Positions 21,485 through 33,500 of a DNA stretch of 64,000 nucleotides are shown one piece after another. Every line of letters starts with the position of its first letter. Within the stretch, counting starts at the first letter, position 1. The notes under the pieces were generated by a model that ran no database searches, was not told the DNA's origin, and was given only the letters and a program-made list of their open reading frames with translations. Source of the stretch: Tolypeutes matacus (lineage: Eukaryota > Chordata > Mammalia > Cingulata > Chlamyphoridae); contig JAKSZT010054304.1 in the NCBI GenBank assembly GCA_026826555.1, forward strand, positions 34,589,424 to 34,653,423. The letters run 5' to 3'. The position numbers and the translations under genes are program-made.

Positions 21485-24400
21485 ACTTCTCCTTTGGGCA
21501 AGAATTGTCTTTTCTAAGAAAAAATATTTTGATGATTTTACTTGATTGTGGAAGATAAGACTTCCAGCGTAAGGTCTGAAAGGAGAAAAAAAGCTAAAAC
21601 CACTCTGCAGGAGAAATGATGAGGAGGGAACTAAGTGAGAAAGGGCTACAGTTTGCCAAAGCACTTTTTATAACAGGGACAGGTATGTTCAATTTTCAGG
21701 CGTTTGTGGATCTAAAGCTTCTCTATCTTCCCAAACTTCCAGTAAAATTGTCATTGTTTTGTTGGTGGAAATTAGTGAAAATAAAATGAGTTCTATGTCT
21801 GGTTCAGCTTAGAGCAGAGACAAGAGGAGGACTAAGGTAAGTGAGCGAGGAGTGAAAGTGACATCAAGTGGAAACAGGAGCTCAGAGCTGGAGTTTATCA
21901 AGGGAATCTAAGCCCATGGAAATGTGGCTAAAGGTCAGCCCATAAAATTTCATAACACTAACAGGCTCAGAAATTTGTGTAGGAAGGACCTGATATGATG
22001 CCGCAAATATAGGATTACTTAGACACACAGGGCATGTAAAATTCTAAAATTTATAGTGTATTGTTTAAATTACATTTGTAAACCTCTTTCTTATTCATTT
22101 ATTGTTTATATTATTATTTTCTTAATTACACCTTCATTGGGCCCTTATATTTTATTCTTTTATTTTAAGTTTAAGTGCTGATGCATTTTCTAAAAACTAC
22201 AAAGTTATCCAAACAGAACAGATTGAATTTCAAGGTTAGGAAGTTTTTCTAATAATAATTTGTGGTCCAAGTATAATGTGAGGTATCAAAAATCTGTGAC
22301 TATATTTGCCAAGAGTTAGATCAAAAATGGGGGAAAAAAATCTGGCCCTAATTAGAAATGCCTCTAGGATGCATTATTCATTTTTTTTTTTTTTTTTGAA
22401 AAGATGTTGAATTTTATGTACTCAGATATTTTTCAGCAAAATGGTTTAATTTGTGGAGATTTCATCTCATGTTAAGATTTTATTTCCTATGCATTTGTTC
22501 TGAAACGATAAACACTACACCTGCCCTTAATTTCTAAGAATATTATAACACCTTTATTATCATGCTATAATTTATGAAAGTGTGTACATTTTCACCTTTG
22601 AGAGTTACTTTTCCTTAAGCTTCTCTGCCTTTTGGGTATTTGCAAATCTCTGCAAATGACAGACACATCCACAATGCAAAGAAGAATCTTTCTGTTGGGC
22701 TGTTCCTGGGGTAGTGATTAGTAGCATTTCCACTGAATATTTAACTTCCTCAAAATTGCTTATGTGTGCTGTGGAACAGTGAAAGACCTGGATGAGCTGT
22801 CACTACTTTACATAATTAAGTTTTTTTTTAATCAAAAAAAAGGAAGCAACAAAATATGGAGTGAAAGAAGCCTAGGGTTGGATTTTTAAAACGTTTTCCC
22901 TTTATGCTATTTTCACATTTAAAATAACCTGAAACAAAAGCAAAATAGTTGAAACTGAGGAGGAATTTTATGCAGATCAGTAAGGCTGACAACTCACATT
23001 TTCTTGCAAAACTCTTTAAGAATCTTCTTCAACAATCTTCCTCCGCAGACCCCTCCGCAGTTAGTGATAAATAGTGAATGCCACAAAGAAAACAATTCCC
23101 CATTGTTCAAAACTGGCTAGTTTGAGATGTGGGTTAGGTGAAGGAGAGGGGAGGGAGAGAAGTCCTATTGTGGGGAAGCTAAGGTCAGAGATAGCTCAAA
23201 CACCCTGAAATGACATATATAAATTTAAGCTTCTCATATCACTTTAAATTAGTACAGAATCACCTCTCAGGATTTGTGCTTAACCTCATTTTCACCATGT
23301 AGTAAACAGGCCCCGGAATTAGGCTGAAATTACTTTTGATGCTTAAATTGTTCAGTCACTTTCTAGGAATGTGTAGATGAAAATCAACTTTGCCCGCTTA
23401 GCTGCGTTTAATCTCTTACTTCCTTCCCTTTTGAGAGGTTTAGTGGACCCAGTGGAATCCCCTCCCCTGGATTTACTGAGCTTTCTAATGTACCGGGTGT
23501 GTCTTCCCAGGGTTAGTGTAATAGGGAAAATTGCATTTGCTTATCTTTCACAAATGAACATCACCTGGGGGGAATATAAAGCGCAACTTCAATTCTGCTA
23601 CCATTATTTCAGAAGCAATCAAATGCAGAGGAATGAAAGTCAAACATGGAGAAAAAAGTGCTGATAGATTGGGCCATCTGCATGGCTCTCTGGGACCATC
23701 ATTATTTCAGTGTTCAAGAGGAAAATGCACATTTGAAAGATGGTAAATTCCATCACATGCAATCAATCGTTCATCTCCTATAGCAACAATAATTGAGGAG
23801 GAGGTAGTGTTTAGACTATAAATTATATAGTCACCCCTGCTTGTATGTTTGTTTGTTTTAAGGGATACTAATTCTTATATAACACTCTGTGGGCATCCCT
23901 GCCCCCTTAAGAATATGGCTCCTAAATGATTTCCAAAAGTTGGTCCACAGTATGACTCACCTGTGAATGATGAGGTCAAAGTAACTACTGCAGCCACAAA
24001 GAGCAAGATGCTTGGCATTGTTTTTCTTCTAGAACATTTTGTCCTTTCATTCCAGATTTTAAAAATAGCTTATCAGTCTGCATTTTATTCATTTTTTCCC
24101 TACCTTTATAATCTGAAAGTGATTTTATTAATATAGTAAATCTTGGCTGACTGTTACTTTAGGAAGATGCTTTTTCTGGGTAAACTAAAAGCCTGACATG
24201 GCTCTTCCTGATGTTCTTAAATATTTTATTAGCAATGTCTCTCCTCTACCCCCTTCCTATTCATAGTCTCCTTCAGCTTAATGATATAAAGCAGGTGGTA
24301 GTGTTGTCAAAGTTGGGTGTCCATTAGAAACAATCTATGAGAACGTCATGTGTTTTCTTCCTTATTTTTCTCATTATTACGTTTCTCAGGCTCAAAAGGC

Positions 24401-25060
24401 CCATATGGCACTTTGGAGAAAGATATGTCCTGCTTGAAAACAATGTTCTGAGACCTATCAAGCCATGAAATCAGACCGTTTTTACTTTTTTTTTTCTCCA
24501 GCTTTCAGAATGTGGATTCAGGGTTCCTCTATTTTTTTTCTCTAACTCTGAAAGAAGTCCAATATAGCCTCTCTCCCCATTCCTCTTCCCCCTCCCCTGC
24601 TGGCTGGGATGTAGCAGCACTAGCAAGGAAAGAGTTAGTCTCAAAGAGAGGTTGAAGCAAATTTATACATCAATCTTCATGCTTGGGAAACAGCTATTTA
24701 GTCACCGACAACTTTCATTATTGATGTTTCCCTAATTTGTATCATTCTTGACTTCAATATGTAACACCCGCTCCTTCCATAGGCTAGGTATTCAAATTTC
24801 TATTTAGTGGAGGAAACTAGAAATAGCTTTCCCTCCTTTTAGTTTTTTTGACAAGAGAGATTGAAAGAGAAAGGTAGGAAAGTTATAATAGGGGACATGA
24901 CACTTCAAAATCCCCATTCTTAGAATGAGACAGAAGGAGAGGTTAATACAAATGAGGAGAGGGCCTTTGCCAGTTTTATTTGATGTGAACTAAAAGCTCC
25001 TATTCCCTCCCCTCCCCCCTTTAAGTCTTTTATTGGAGTATTAGAGAGAGAGAGAACACG
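21485..25060. other. Repeat-poor low-copy DNA
   Basis: About 3.6 kb in which I can name no repeat. Several stretches (for example 23370-23660 and 24660-24800) have mixed, non-degenerate composition of the kind seen in conserved non-coding DNA, but conservation cannot be judged from one genome. No frame shows a domain. The longest (23377-23664, 95 codons) has no splice or homology support. A short T-run lies at 22383-22397. Confidence 0.35.
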
Positions 25061-25064
25061 CGCT

Positions 25065-25309
25065 AGCATATATTGTAAGTATACAGCCTGATGCATTTCA
25101 CAAATTAACACACCATGTGATCAACACCCAGGACAAAAAAAACAGAACCTAACAACACCCCAGAAGCCCTCCTAGCATTCTTCCCAATTACTGTCCCTCA
25201 CTCCCAAGGGTGATTCACGACCCTAACTTCTAACAGCATAGATTTGCTTTGCCTGTTTTTGTACTTTAATATAAATGGAATCATAAAATACATACCCTTG
25301 GAACTGAGA
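25065..25309 (-). repeat. Old L1 3' fragment, antisense (left part)
   Basis: 'gatgcatttcacaaattaac', 'ccatgtgatcaacacccagg', 'cccagaagccctcctag' and 'ataaatggaatcataaaata' match the antisense 3' part of old L1s. The sequence resumes at about 25786 after an LTR insertion. Confidence 0.65.
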
Positions 25310-25785
25310 GTTAATAACTAACAAATGATTATGATAACGAAATCATTATATAGATGCTTTTTCTTATTTTTTTCAGTGTACTATAGAATAGCCAGAAATT
25401 AATACCTGAAATTATTGAAACTAGCTAGAGTTGTCTTACCCGGGTTTATGGTTACTGTAGACTAGCCTCACCCTTGTGTATATCTGCTCTTGTGATGGTC
25501 ATTTTAAACTAACCTCACCTTTGTTTATAATTATACCAAACTAGGCTCACTCTTGTGTACACTTACTATTGTGATGGCAACCACTCTACCCTTCCCTGTT
25601 TGAATCCATAAAAACCCTAAAACCCTAAAAATCAGGGAGGCAGTTTTGGGCCATTAGGCCACTGTTCCCCTTTATTTGCACAAAGAAATAGACTCTTTCT
25701 CTCTCTGAAACCCGGGTGTCTCAGGAATTAGTCTTTAAAGTGCATTGGGAGGAAAGAACCCGCTTTTGCTTGGTATCACTCTTTG
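25310..25785 (+). repeat. ERV1-like solo LTR splitting the old L1
   Basis: The block interrupts the L1 between 'ggaatcataaaatacatacc' and 'ctctttggtctggcttctg'. It has a TATA-like 'ccataaaaaccc', a transcription-start region 'cagggaggcagttttgg', and a 'gaaacccgggtgtctc' U5-like part as in gamma-like ERV LTRs. The exact ends and target duplication could not be fixed. An internal pair of similar ~60-bp units ('tagcctcaccttgtgta' type) lies at about 25450-25580. Confidence 0.55.
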
Positions 25786-25890
25786 GTCTGGCTTCTGTCA
25801 CTTATTGTTTCTGTGAAATCCATCCAAATTGTTGCACACACCTCTTAACTGTTTTAATTAGGTATTATAGTTGTGAATAGCCACTTACTT
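25786..25890 (-). repeat. Old L1 3' fragment, antisense (right part)
   Basis: It continues the 25065-25309 fragment: 'ttggtctggcttctgtcact', 'gtgaaatccatccaaattgt' and 'tgttgcacacacct' are in the expected antisense order. Confidence 0.55.
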
Positions 25891-25924
25891 TCCTTAGAGA
25901 GAAGGGAGTGGTTTAGGGCTCCGA

Positions 25925-26165
25925 ATCTGGAACTAGAATGTGTGTGTTAAAAGCCCAGTTCTTCTATTTAATAGCTTATATCACCTTGGGCAAGTTACTC
26001 AAGCTTAATATCTGTGCCTTAATGTTCTTATCTGTAATATGGAGATAATAAATCTTCCTATAGGGTTCTTGATAGGGAAGATAGTAAATAAAGTGCATTA
26101 ATACATGTCAGGCATGTAGCACAGTACCTGGAATATGCACAGCATTATATAAGTGTTAGCTACGA
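25925..26165 (+). repeat. MIR SINE, nearly full length
   Basis: 'atcaccttgggcaagttact', 'gtgccttaatgttcttatct', 'gtaatatggagataataaat', 'ttaatacatgtcaggc' and 'gcacagtacctggaatat' follow MIR from core to tail. Confidence 0.8.
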
Positions 26166-26989
26166 TGAGTACTCTAGTTCACACTTCATTTTTCTCCTTC
26201 CATATTACTCCAATCTCTAAGAATGGAATGGGGGGATAATGTATGCCAACTGATCAAAATTAGGGAAGAGGTGCATATGGTAGAAATAAAAGAGTTCTTG
26301 ATTTCATTTACCCTTTGATCCCCTCCCATTAATTTTAGGCTTAAGTATTTACATTTAATTTTCAATCATTTATCATTTAATTAGAAACTATTCATTGGAA
26401 ATCTAATAAATAATAACATTTAGTATATTGTGATAAAAATTTAATTTGATACAGTAACAATGTTTTCTCATAAACAGTATTAGTTTATGAAGAGAAGTAT
26501 TATCTCTAAGAAACTCCACACTTTAAAGTGTGAAGAGAGACTAATCTGAAGAGAGACTTCAGCCCACCCCCAGAGGGTGGTAGATACGACTTTATACAAT
26601 ACATCAATAGGCAGGGGAAACTGAGTATAGCCTGGGGCCAAATGGCCAAGAGGGAGTGGGCTAGGAGGTCTTGGAATGTGGGAAGGTTTGGTGGTGCTTG
26701 GAGGGGGTTGATGGCCCTTACCTGCTCCACTTTGCTTATTCTTGGGAGGGGATGGGCTGGGATGGCTTGCTCAATCTATCAGGTGGGTTATGGCTGGAGG
26801 CTGCCATTTCCTCAACCCATGCCACAGGGTCATTGACTCGAGGTCCTATGACCTGTCAATCATTGCAAACCTGGTAAAGGGGAAACTCTAACAGATATTT
26901 TAATACTTAAATTGGATATTAAATTCCACCAGTTTATAGCTTGTGTTTTGTTTTTCCTGGCAACTTGGGTTTATAAAAAACGAAATTCT
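26166..26989. other. Low-copy DNA, moderately GC-rich at 26560-26830
   Basis: No gene is recognised. Overlapping frames at 26506-26730 (minus), 26642-26836 and 26671-26877 (plus) share the same GC-rich block and have no domain. A short palindrome acactttaaagtgt lies at about 26518-26531. Confidence 0.3.
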
Positions 26990-27000
26990 AAATGCTATCA

Positions 27001-28163
27001 GGGGACTTCTGGGAAGATGGTGGACTAGTAAGACACGGGAATCTAGCTATTTTTCTCCAGAAAAATAGCTAGAGGACAGGCTGAAACAGCCCCGAAAAGG
27101 ATCTTCTAGGGCTTAGGACAGCAGATGAAAGCTGCACACCACCCAGAGAAGAGAGGGACAAAAGAGGGAAATCGCGACGACAGAACCGTGAGTGGGAACC
27201 AGCAGCGGCTGCTGCCGCCGGCACCCTCCCCCACACTCTTTAGAATTCTCGGGCCTCTGGGCCTAAGACTACAGACAAAGGGGGCTCCAGGGATCTACCA
27301 CCCCGGGACAGGGGAGAGAGAGGGACACAGCCTTAGGCTGACTCAGGTTCTGACCCGCAAATTTGGGCTGGGGAGCCCCACAGACACTTACACACGGTGA
27401 TTTGCCCTGGGAGCCTAGGAAAGACTGGAGAAATCCGACCTTCGCAAACACCCTCTCTTCTAGCCTGGACTAATTGTTGAGGACTCCACAGGAGAGGGGA
27501 GAGAGAGCCTGGGGCTGACCCTACTTTTGACTCACAGGTTTGGTCTGCCCTGTCCCAAGAGCACTTCCAGGCTGGTGGGGCTGTGCCATTGTTTGCCTTG
27601 GAGCCTGCAAGGGGCTAAAGATATACAAACCTCCCAATCTTCTCCTCTACTAACAGGGACTGATTGTTGAGGATTCAGAAGGGAGTGGAAATATTTCCTA
27701 GCTGGGAAAAGGGGAGTGCTACCAGAGAAGTCTGGAGAATTGTCTCAGAAAGTTTGAATTACAAGGCTCTAAGCTCCTAGACAGGAAGCTCTATCACATT
27801 GATCTGGTCTGTGTCACAACAAATACACTCAGAATAGGCATTGACTTGAGAGCTGCCAACGATCGCCATCTCCTGGCAGACGAAGGAAGTGCACATAAGA
27901 ATATTAATTAGTAAGAGAGGCTCTTCCTGGCCTCTATAGCCTCCCTGCCCAAGGCCCTAGGAAATGACTCTACAACCAATTACTGGGTCCAGTGCTCAGT
28001 TTTGAGCAACCAGCAGAACAATCTTAACAATCAAGGTTGAGCCAAAAATCAAAGAGCTGTGGTAACTCACAGCCTCCAGCCACTAAAACCCTATATAAGA
28101 GAAAGAGTTAGAGCATCTAAGTAAAATACAACCTAACCAGATGCCTAAGCACAGCAAAAAATT
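27001..28163 (+). promoter_or_regulatory. L1 5' UTR and internal promoter region
   Basis: It starts ggggacttctgggaagatgg. The aagatgg near +14 is the position at which L1 promoters carry a YY1 site (knowledge of human L1; binding here is inferred). The region is GC-richer than its surroundings, as L1 promoters usually are. It contains a perfect hairpin at 27043-27072. Two similar blocks (about 27290-27420 and 27480-27620, both with 'acaggggagagag'-like and 'gggctgac' text) suggest a partial internal duplication. The frame at 27125-27400 is incidental. Confidence 0.75.
27043..27072 (+). other. Perfect 14-bp inverted repeat at the start of the L1 5' UTR
   Basis: The left arm ctagctatttttct (27043-27056) and right arm agaaaaatagctag (27059-27072) are exact reverse complements separated only by cc. 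The RNA would form a strong hairpin about 40 nt from the L1 5' end. Confidence 0.9.
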
Positions 28164-29129
28164 ATGAGCCATACTAAGAAAATAGAAGACATGGCCCAAG
28201 AAAAGGAATACATCAAAGTCCCAGAAGAGATGCAGAATTTGAGAGAACTAATCAGTGAGATGAGCACAAATTTCCAAAATCAAATTAATGAGATGAAAGA
28301 CAATATAGTTAAAGAGATAAATGACATCAAGAAAACATTGAGAGAACGCAAAGAAGAATTTGAAATCCTGAACAGAAAATAACGGAGTTCATGGGAATGA
28401 AAGACACAATAGTTGAAGTCAAAAACACATTTGAGGCCAGCAACAGCAGACTCGAAATGATAGAAGAAAGAACAAGTGATACTGAAGACAGAGCAGCTAA
28501 AATTGAAGAGAGAAAAGAACAGAGAGAGAAAAGAATGGAAAAAATTGAGCAGGGGGCTCAGAGAGTTGAATGACAACACAAAACACAACAACATATGTGT
28601 TTTGGGAGTTCCAGAAGGGGAAGAGAAAGGAAAAGGGGCTGAAAGAGTATTTGAGGGAATAATAGCTGAAAATTTCCCAACTCTCATGAAAGAAATGAAC
28701 TTACATGTCCAAGAAGCACTCTGTACCCCAATGAGAATAAATCCAAATAGACCTATGTCAAGACACATACTATTCAGAATGTCAAATGTAAAGGATAAAA
28801 AGAAAATTCTCAGAGCAGCAAGAGAGAAGCAAATGATCACGTACAAAGGACATCCAGTAATACTTAGTGCAGATTTCTCTTCAGAAACCATGGAGGCGAG
28901 AAGACGGTGGTATGATACAATTAGGAAACTGAAAGAGAAAAACTGCCAGCCAAGATTTCTTTATCCAGCAAAACTGTCCTTCAAATATAAAGGTGAGTAT
29001 AAAGTATTCACAAACAAAGAGAAACTAAGAGAGTTTGCAAAAAAGAATCCACCTTTGCAGGAAATAATAAAGGAAGCATTAGAACCTGAAAGAAAAAGAC
29101 AGGAGAGAGAGGCTTGGAGGAGAGTATAG
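28164..29129 (+). pseudogene. L1 ORF1 (RNA-binding chaperone), frameshifted
   Basis: ORF1p is the RNA-binding coiled-coil trimer that packages L1 RNA. The frame opens at 28164 (MSHTKKIEDM) with a heptad-rich, charged stretch (the coiled coil) and hits TAA at 28380. Coding sense continues in another frame from about 28391 to 28571, then returns to the first frame to 29129. The last part carries the RRM and C-terminal domain features, for example ICVLGVPEGEE, RILRAAREK-like text and the ITYKGHPVILSADFS block. It ends REAWRRV-stop. There are at least two frameshifts plus a stop, so no full protein is possible. The opposite-strand 203-codon frame (28280-28891) is a shadow. Confidence 0.9.
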
Positions 29130-29191
29130 AAGAAAGAAAAGCAGAAAGTATAACCAAAAGAGTAAAAAGAGAGACAAAACAAGATGACATA

Positions 29192-30493
29192 GCCAATGAG
29201 GTTTATCTGAGGCACGATTATTGCTAATTGAAAACTTTTCCCAAGTGCCAACTGGCAACACAACTGGAAAAAGACCTTGAATAAAAGGGGAAAATGGTAA
29301 AGACAAATGAGTTCAAGTGGCTAAGAGACTTCAAAGAGAGTCGGGAGGTCATCCCAGAGGTAACTCTTACGCACACCTCCGTAGGAGCTCATAGAACATC
29401 TAAGTGCCTATCACCCCACTCAGTGGGGTTCCTGAGAGCTCCGGAGACACCCTGGTCCTATATAAGGGGGGATAGCCCCAGAGACTGATGCCTTATCAGT
29501 AGGTTCTATTTTGGAATCTGTGCTCCTGAGAGTGACAGAATTAGACTCAAATAAGTCCTCCCTGCACATGGTTCACCAGTCCCTTCTATTCAAACCTACA
29601 TGTGATGCTGGAGTTTCTTAGGTATACTTCCAGAGACTGGAGCCTCCCGCCTACCTATGTGCCAGGTGTGCATGAAATCTAGGTGGAGCTGCAACTCCTA
29701 CCCTACAGCTCAATGGACTCATCCAAGTCACCTGGTGAGGAGACAATGATGGGAAATGGCCATCCCAGGGAATGGAGAGGGCCTGCATCTGCAGGCAGGA
29801 TCATCCCACCCACCATATCCATGGGATATAAGCCCTCTCTCACTTGGAGTTGGAGTGGACATCACCATCCCAGTCGCCTCTGGATTGGGGGAAGAACTAT
29901 GGACTAGAGTGGACTTGATGGTATTCTCTTGCTCACATATGGTGATTCTTGCAATGCAAGAAATTATAACAATGAGGTGGAGCCAGTGGCCACTTGACAG
30001 TTTTTTGGGTAGGGAGGGGATGAGCAGTTGAAATACAGGGGCTTCTTTGGGAGTTGGAGGTTGTCCTGAGTACTGTTGTGGCAATGGATGTAGGCCATTT
30101 TAAATCAGCACACACCACTCAGAACTGAGTGGGAGAGAGTGTGGTCTACAGTGTGAACTGTGGTCTATGGTTGGTGGCAAGGCTCCAGGATGTGTAAGTT
30201 CATTGAGGGTGGTGGGCCACACTTGTGGGAGATGTTTGTGTGGGATGTGGTGGGAGGTGTGGGAGGTGGGCAACATGGGAATCCCAGTGGGTTCCATGTA
30301 ATATTTTGGGTCATCTAAGCACCTCTTAAAATATATGTATATATATATATAAATAACATTTTTGTAACCAAATACACATATATGCATATATATTTATATA
30401 TCATTTTGCAAATGTTTGTATGTATTGTGAGAATTTTGATTTTTACCCATAATAAAAAAAAAAACCAAAAAACAAAACAAACAAACAAACAAA
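29192..30493 (+). mobile_element. 1302-bp ORF-less poly(A) retroelement nested between L1 ORF1 and ORF2
   Basis: The insert is flanked by aaaacaagatgacata (29176-29191 and 30494-30509), a perfect 16-bp target duplication, and ends in an A-rich tail (about 30452-30493). Removing it restores normal L1 ORF1-ORF2 spacing. No long frame lies inside it. Its 3' end is nearly identical to the start of 21180-21470. Its middle and 3' part (from ~29800) are homologous to the minus-strand insertion at 40208-40783. The ORF2 C-terminus does not precede it, so it is either a long L1 3' UTR fragment from another subfamily or a non-autonomous element using the L1 machinery. A TATA-like tatataagggg lies at about 29458. 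The frames at 29683-30118 are incidental. Confidence 0.85.
30314..30456 (+). repeat. Shared 3'-terminal module of the nested retroelement family
   Basis: This module 'atctaagcacctcttaaaat ... (TA)n ... gagaattttgatttttaccc' recurs at 21182-21330 with only a few differences, mostly in the (TA)n length. In both places it is followed by the poly(A) tail, so it is the active 3' end of the family. Confidence 0.85.
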
Positions 30494-30527
30494 AAAACAA
30501 GATGACATATGAAAACCAAAGAATAAA

Positions 30528-33500
30528 ATGGAGGAAATAAATAGTGCATTTTCAGTAATATCATTGAATGTGAATCGATTAAATTCCCCAATCAAAAGAT
30601 ACAGACGGACAGAATGGATTAAAAAACATGAGCTATCCATATGCTGCTTACAAGAAACTCACCTCAGACCCAGGGATACAAACCAGCTGAAAGTAAAAGG
30701 TTGGAAAAAGATACTCCACGCGAATAGTAAACAGAAAAGAGCAGGGGTAGTTATACCAATATCAGACAAAACAGACTTTAAATGCAAAAAAGTGATGAGA
30801 TGTGGAAGGCCATTATATATTAATAAAAGGGACAATCCTCCAGGAAGATATAACAGTCATACATATCTATGCACCTAACCAGGGTGCCCCAAAATATATG
30901 AGACAAACTCTGGCAAAACTGAAGGGAGAAATAGACATTTCTACAATAATCTTCGGAGTCTTCAACTACTTCTCACATCATTAGATAGAACAACTAGACA
31001 GAAGATCAACAAGGAAACAGAGAACTTGAACAATAAGATAAACAAGTTAGACCTAACAGACATATACAGAACACTGCATCCAAACTCAGCGGGTTATACA
31101 TTCTTCTCAAGTGCCCATGGATCTTTCTCCAGGATAGACCACATGTTAGGTCACAATACAGCTCTCAATCAATATAAAAAGATTGAAATTATACAAAGCA
31201 CCTTCTCAGATCATAATGGAATGAAACTAGAAATCAATAACTGACAGGAAAAAAGTAAATTTGGAAATGTGTGGAGACTGAACAACACACTCCTAAATAT
31301 TCCGTGGATCAAAGAAGAAATTGCAAGTGAAATCATATTCATAAATACATTGAGACAAATGAAAATGAGAACATCACGTATCAAAACTTATGGGATATGG
31401 CGAAGGCAGTCTTGAGAGGGAAATTTATAGCCCTAAATGCCTATATTAAAAAACAAGAAAGAGCTAAACTCAAAAGATTTAACTGAACAATTTGAGAAAC
31501 TAGAAAAAGAACAGCAAACCAATCCCAAAGCAAGCTGAAGGAAAGAAATAATAAAGATTAGAGCAGAAATAAATGAAAACGAGAACAGAAAAACAATAGA
31601 GAAAATCAACAAAACCAAAAGCTGGTTCTTTGAGAAGATCAATAAAATTGACAAACCCCTCGCTAGACTAACAAAGAAAAAAAGAGAGAAGATGCAAATA
31701 AATACAATCAAAAATGAAAGGGGGGAAATTACAAATGACCTCACAGAAATAAAGAGAATCATAAGAGGATATTATGAGAAGCTATATGCCAACAAACTAG
31801 ACAACCTGGATGAAATGGACAAATTTCTAGAAACTCATAACCAACCTACTCTGACAGAACAAGAAATACAAGAATTTAACAAACCAATCACAATTAAGGA
31901 GATTGACTCCGTCATAAAAAATCTCCCAGCAAAGAAAATTCCAGGACCAGATGGCTTCACAGGTGAGTTCTACCAAGCATTTCTAAGAGAATTAACACCA
32001 ATCCTGTTTAAACTCTTCCAAAAAATTGAAGAGGACGGAAAATTACCCAACACATTTTATGAAGCCAACATCACCCTAATACCAAAGCCAGATAAAGATT
32101 CCACAAGAAAAGAAAATTACAGACCAATCTCTCTAATGAACATAGATGCAAAAATTCTCAACAAGATACTTGCAAATCGAATCCAACAGCATATCAAAAG
32201 ACCTATATATCATGACCAAGTGGGATTCATTCCTGGTATGCAAGAACTGGTTCAACATAAGAAAATCAATCAATGTAATACACCACATTAACAAATTGAA
32301 GGAAAAAAACCACATGATCATCTCAATAGATGCAGAAAAGGTATTCGACAAAATCCAACATATTTTTTTGATAAAAATACTTCAAAAGATAGGAATAAAA
32401 GGAAAATTCCTCAATATGATAAAAGGCATATATGAAAAACCCACAGCCAACATCATACTCAATGGGGAAAGGTTGAAAGCTTTCCCTCTAAAATCAGGAA
32501 CAAGACAAGAATGCCCACTGTCACCATTGTTATTCAACATTGTACTAGAAGTTCTAGCTAGGGCAATTAGACAAGACAAAAAAATTAAAGATGTCCAAAT
32601 AGGAAAAGAGGAAGTAAAACTCTGTTTGCGGATGACATGATCCTGTATTTAGAAAATGCTGAAGTATCCACAACAAAGCTACTTGAACCAATAAATGAGT
32701 TCAGCAAAGAGGCAGGATACAAAATCAACAAGCAAAAATCAGTAATGTTTTTGTACACTAGTACTGAACAATCTGAGGAGGAAATCAGGAGGAAAATTCC
32801 ATTTCCAACAGCAACAAAAAGACTCAAGTACCTAGGAGTTAATTTAACCAAGGAAGTACAGGACCTATATGCAGAAAACTACAAAACAATGCTAAAAGAA
32901 ATTTAAAAAGACCTAAACAAATGGAAAGACATACCGTGTTCATGGATTGGAAGAATAAATATCATGAAGATGTCAATCTTGCCCAAACTGATTTATAGAT
33001 TCAATGCAATACCAATCAAAATCTCAACAGCTTATTTTACAGAATTAGAGAAGGCAATTACCAAATTCATCTGGAAGGGTAAGTGCACCCGAATAGCCAA
33101 AAGTATTCTAAAAAAGAAGAGCAATGTGGGAGGAATTTCACTGCCTGACCTTGAAACATATTACAAAGCTACAGTGGACAAAACAGCATGGTACTGGCAT
33201 AAAGATAGACACATCGATCAGTGGAATAGAATTGAGAATCCAGAAATATATCCTCACCTTTACAGTCAACTGGTTTTTGACAAACCTACCAAGCCCACAC
33301 TAACGGGAAAAAACAGTCTCTTCAACAAATGGTGTTGGGAGAACTGGATATCTATAACCAAAAGAATGAAAGAGGACTCCTATCTCACCCCATATACAAG
33401 AATCAACTGAAAATGGATCAGAGATCTAAATTAAAAGCCAGGACTAGAAGAAAATGTAGGGAAACATCTTCAAGACCTTGTAGTAGGTGGTGGTTTATTG

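Noticed and set aside
23377..23664. 95-codon plus-strand frame as a possible host exon
   Set aside because: There is no recognisable domain, no convincing splice sites at its edges, and no conservation evidence.
25608..25632. Telomere-like 'accctaaaaccctaaaa' repeats
   Set aside because: There are only two to three imperfect units, located in the TATA-box region of an LTR. Not an interstitial telomere.
28280..28891. 203-codon open frame on the minus strand
   Set aside because: It is the antisense shadow of L1 ORF1. It is hydrophobic and Phe/Ser-rich because ORF1 is Glu/Lys-rich, and has no domain of its own.
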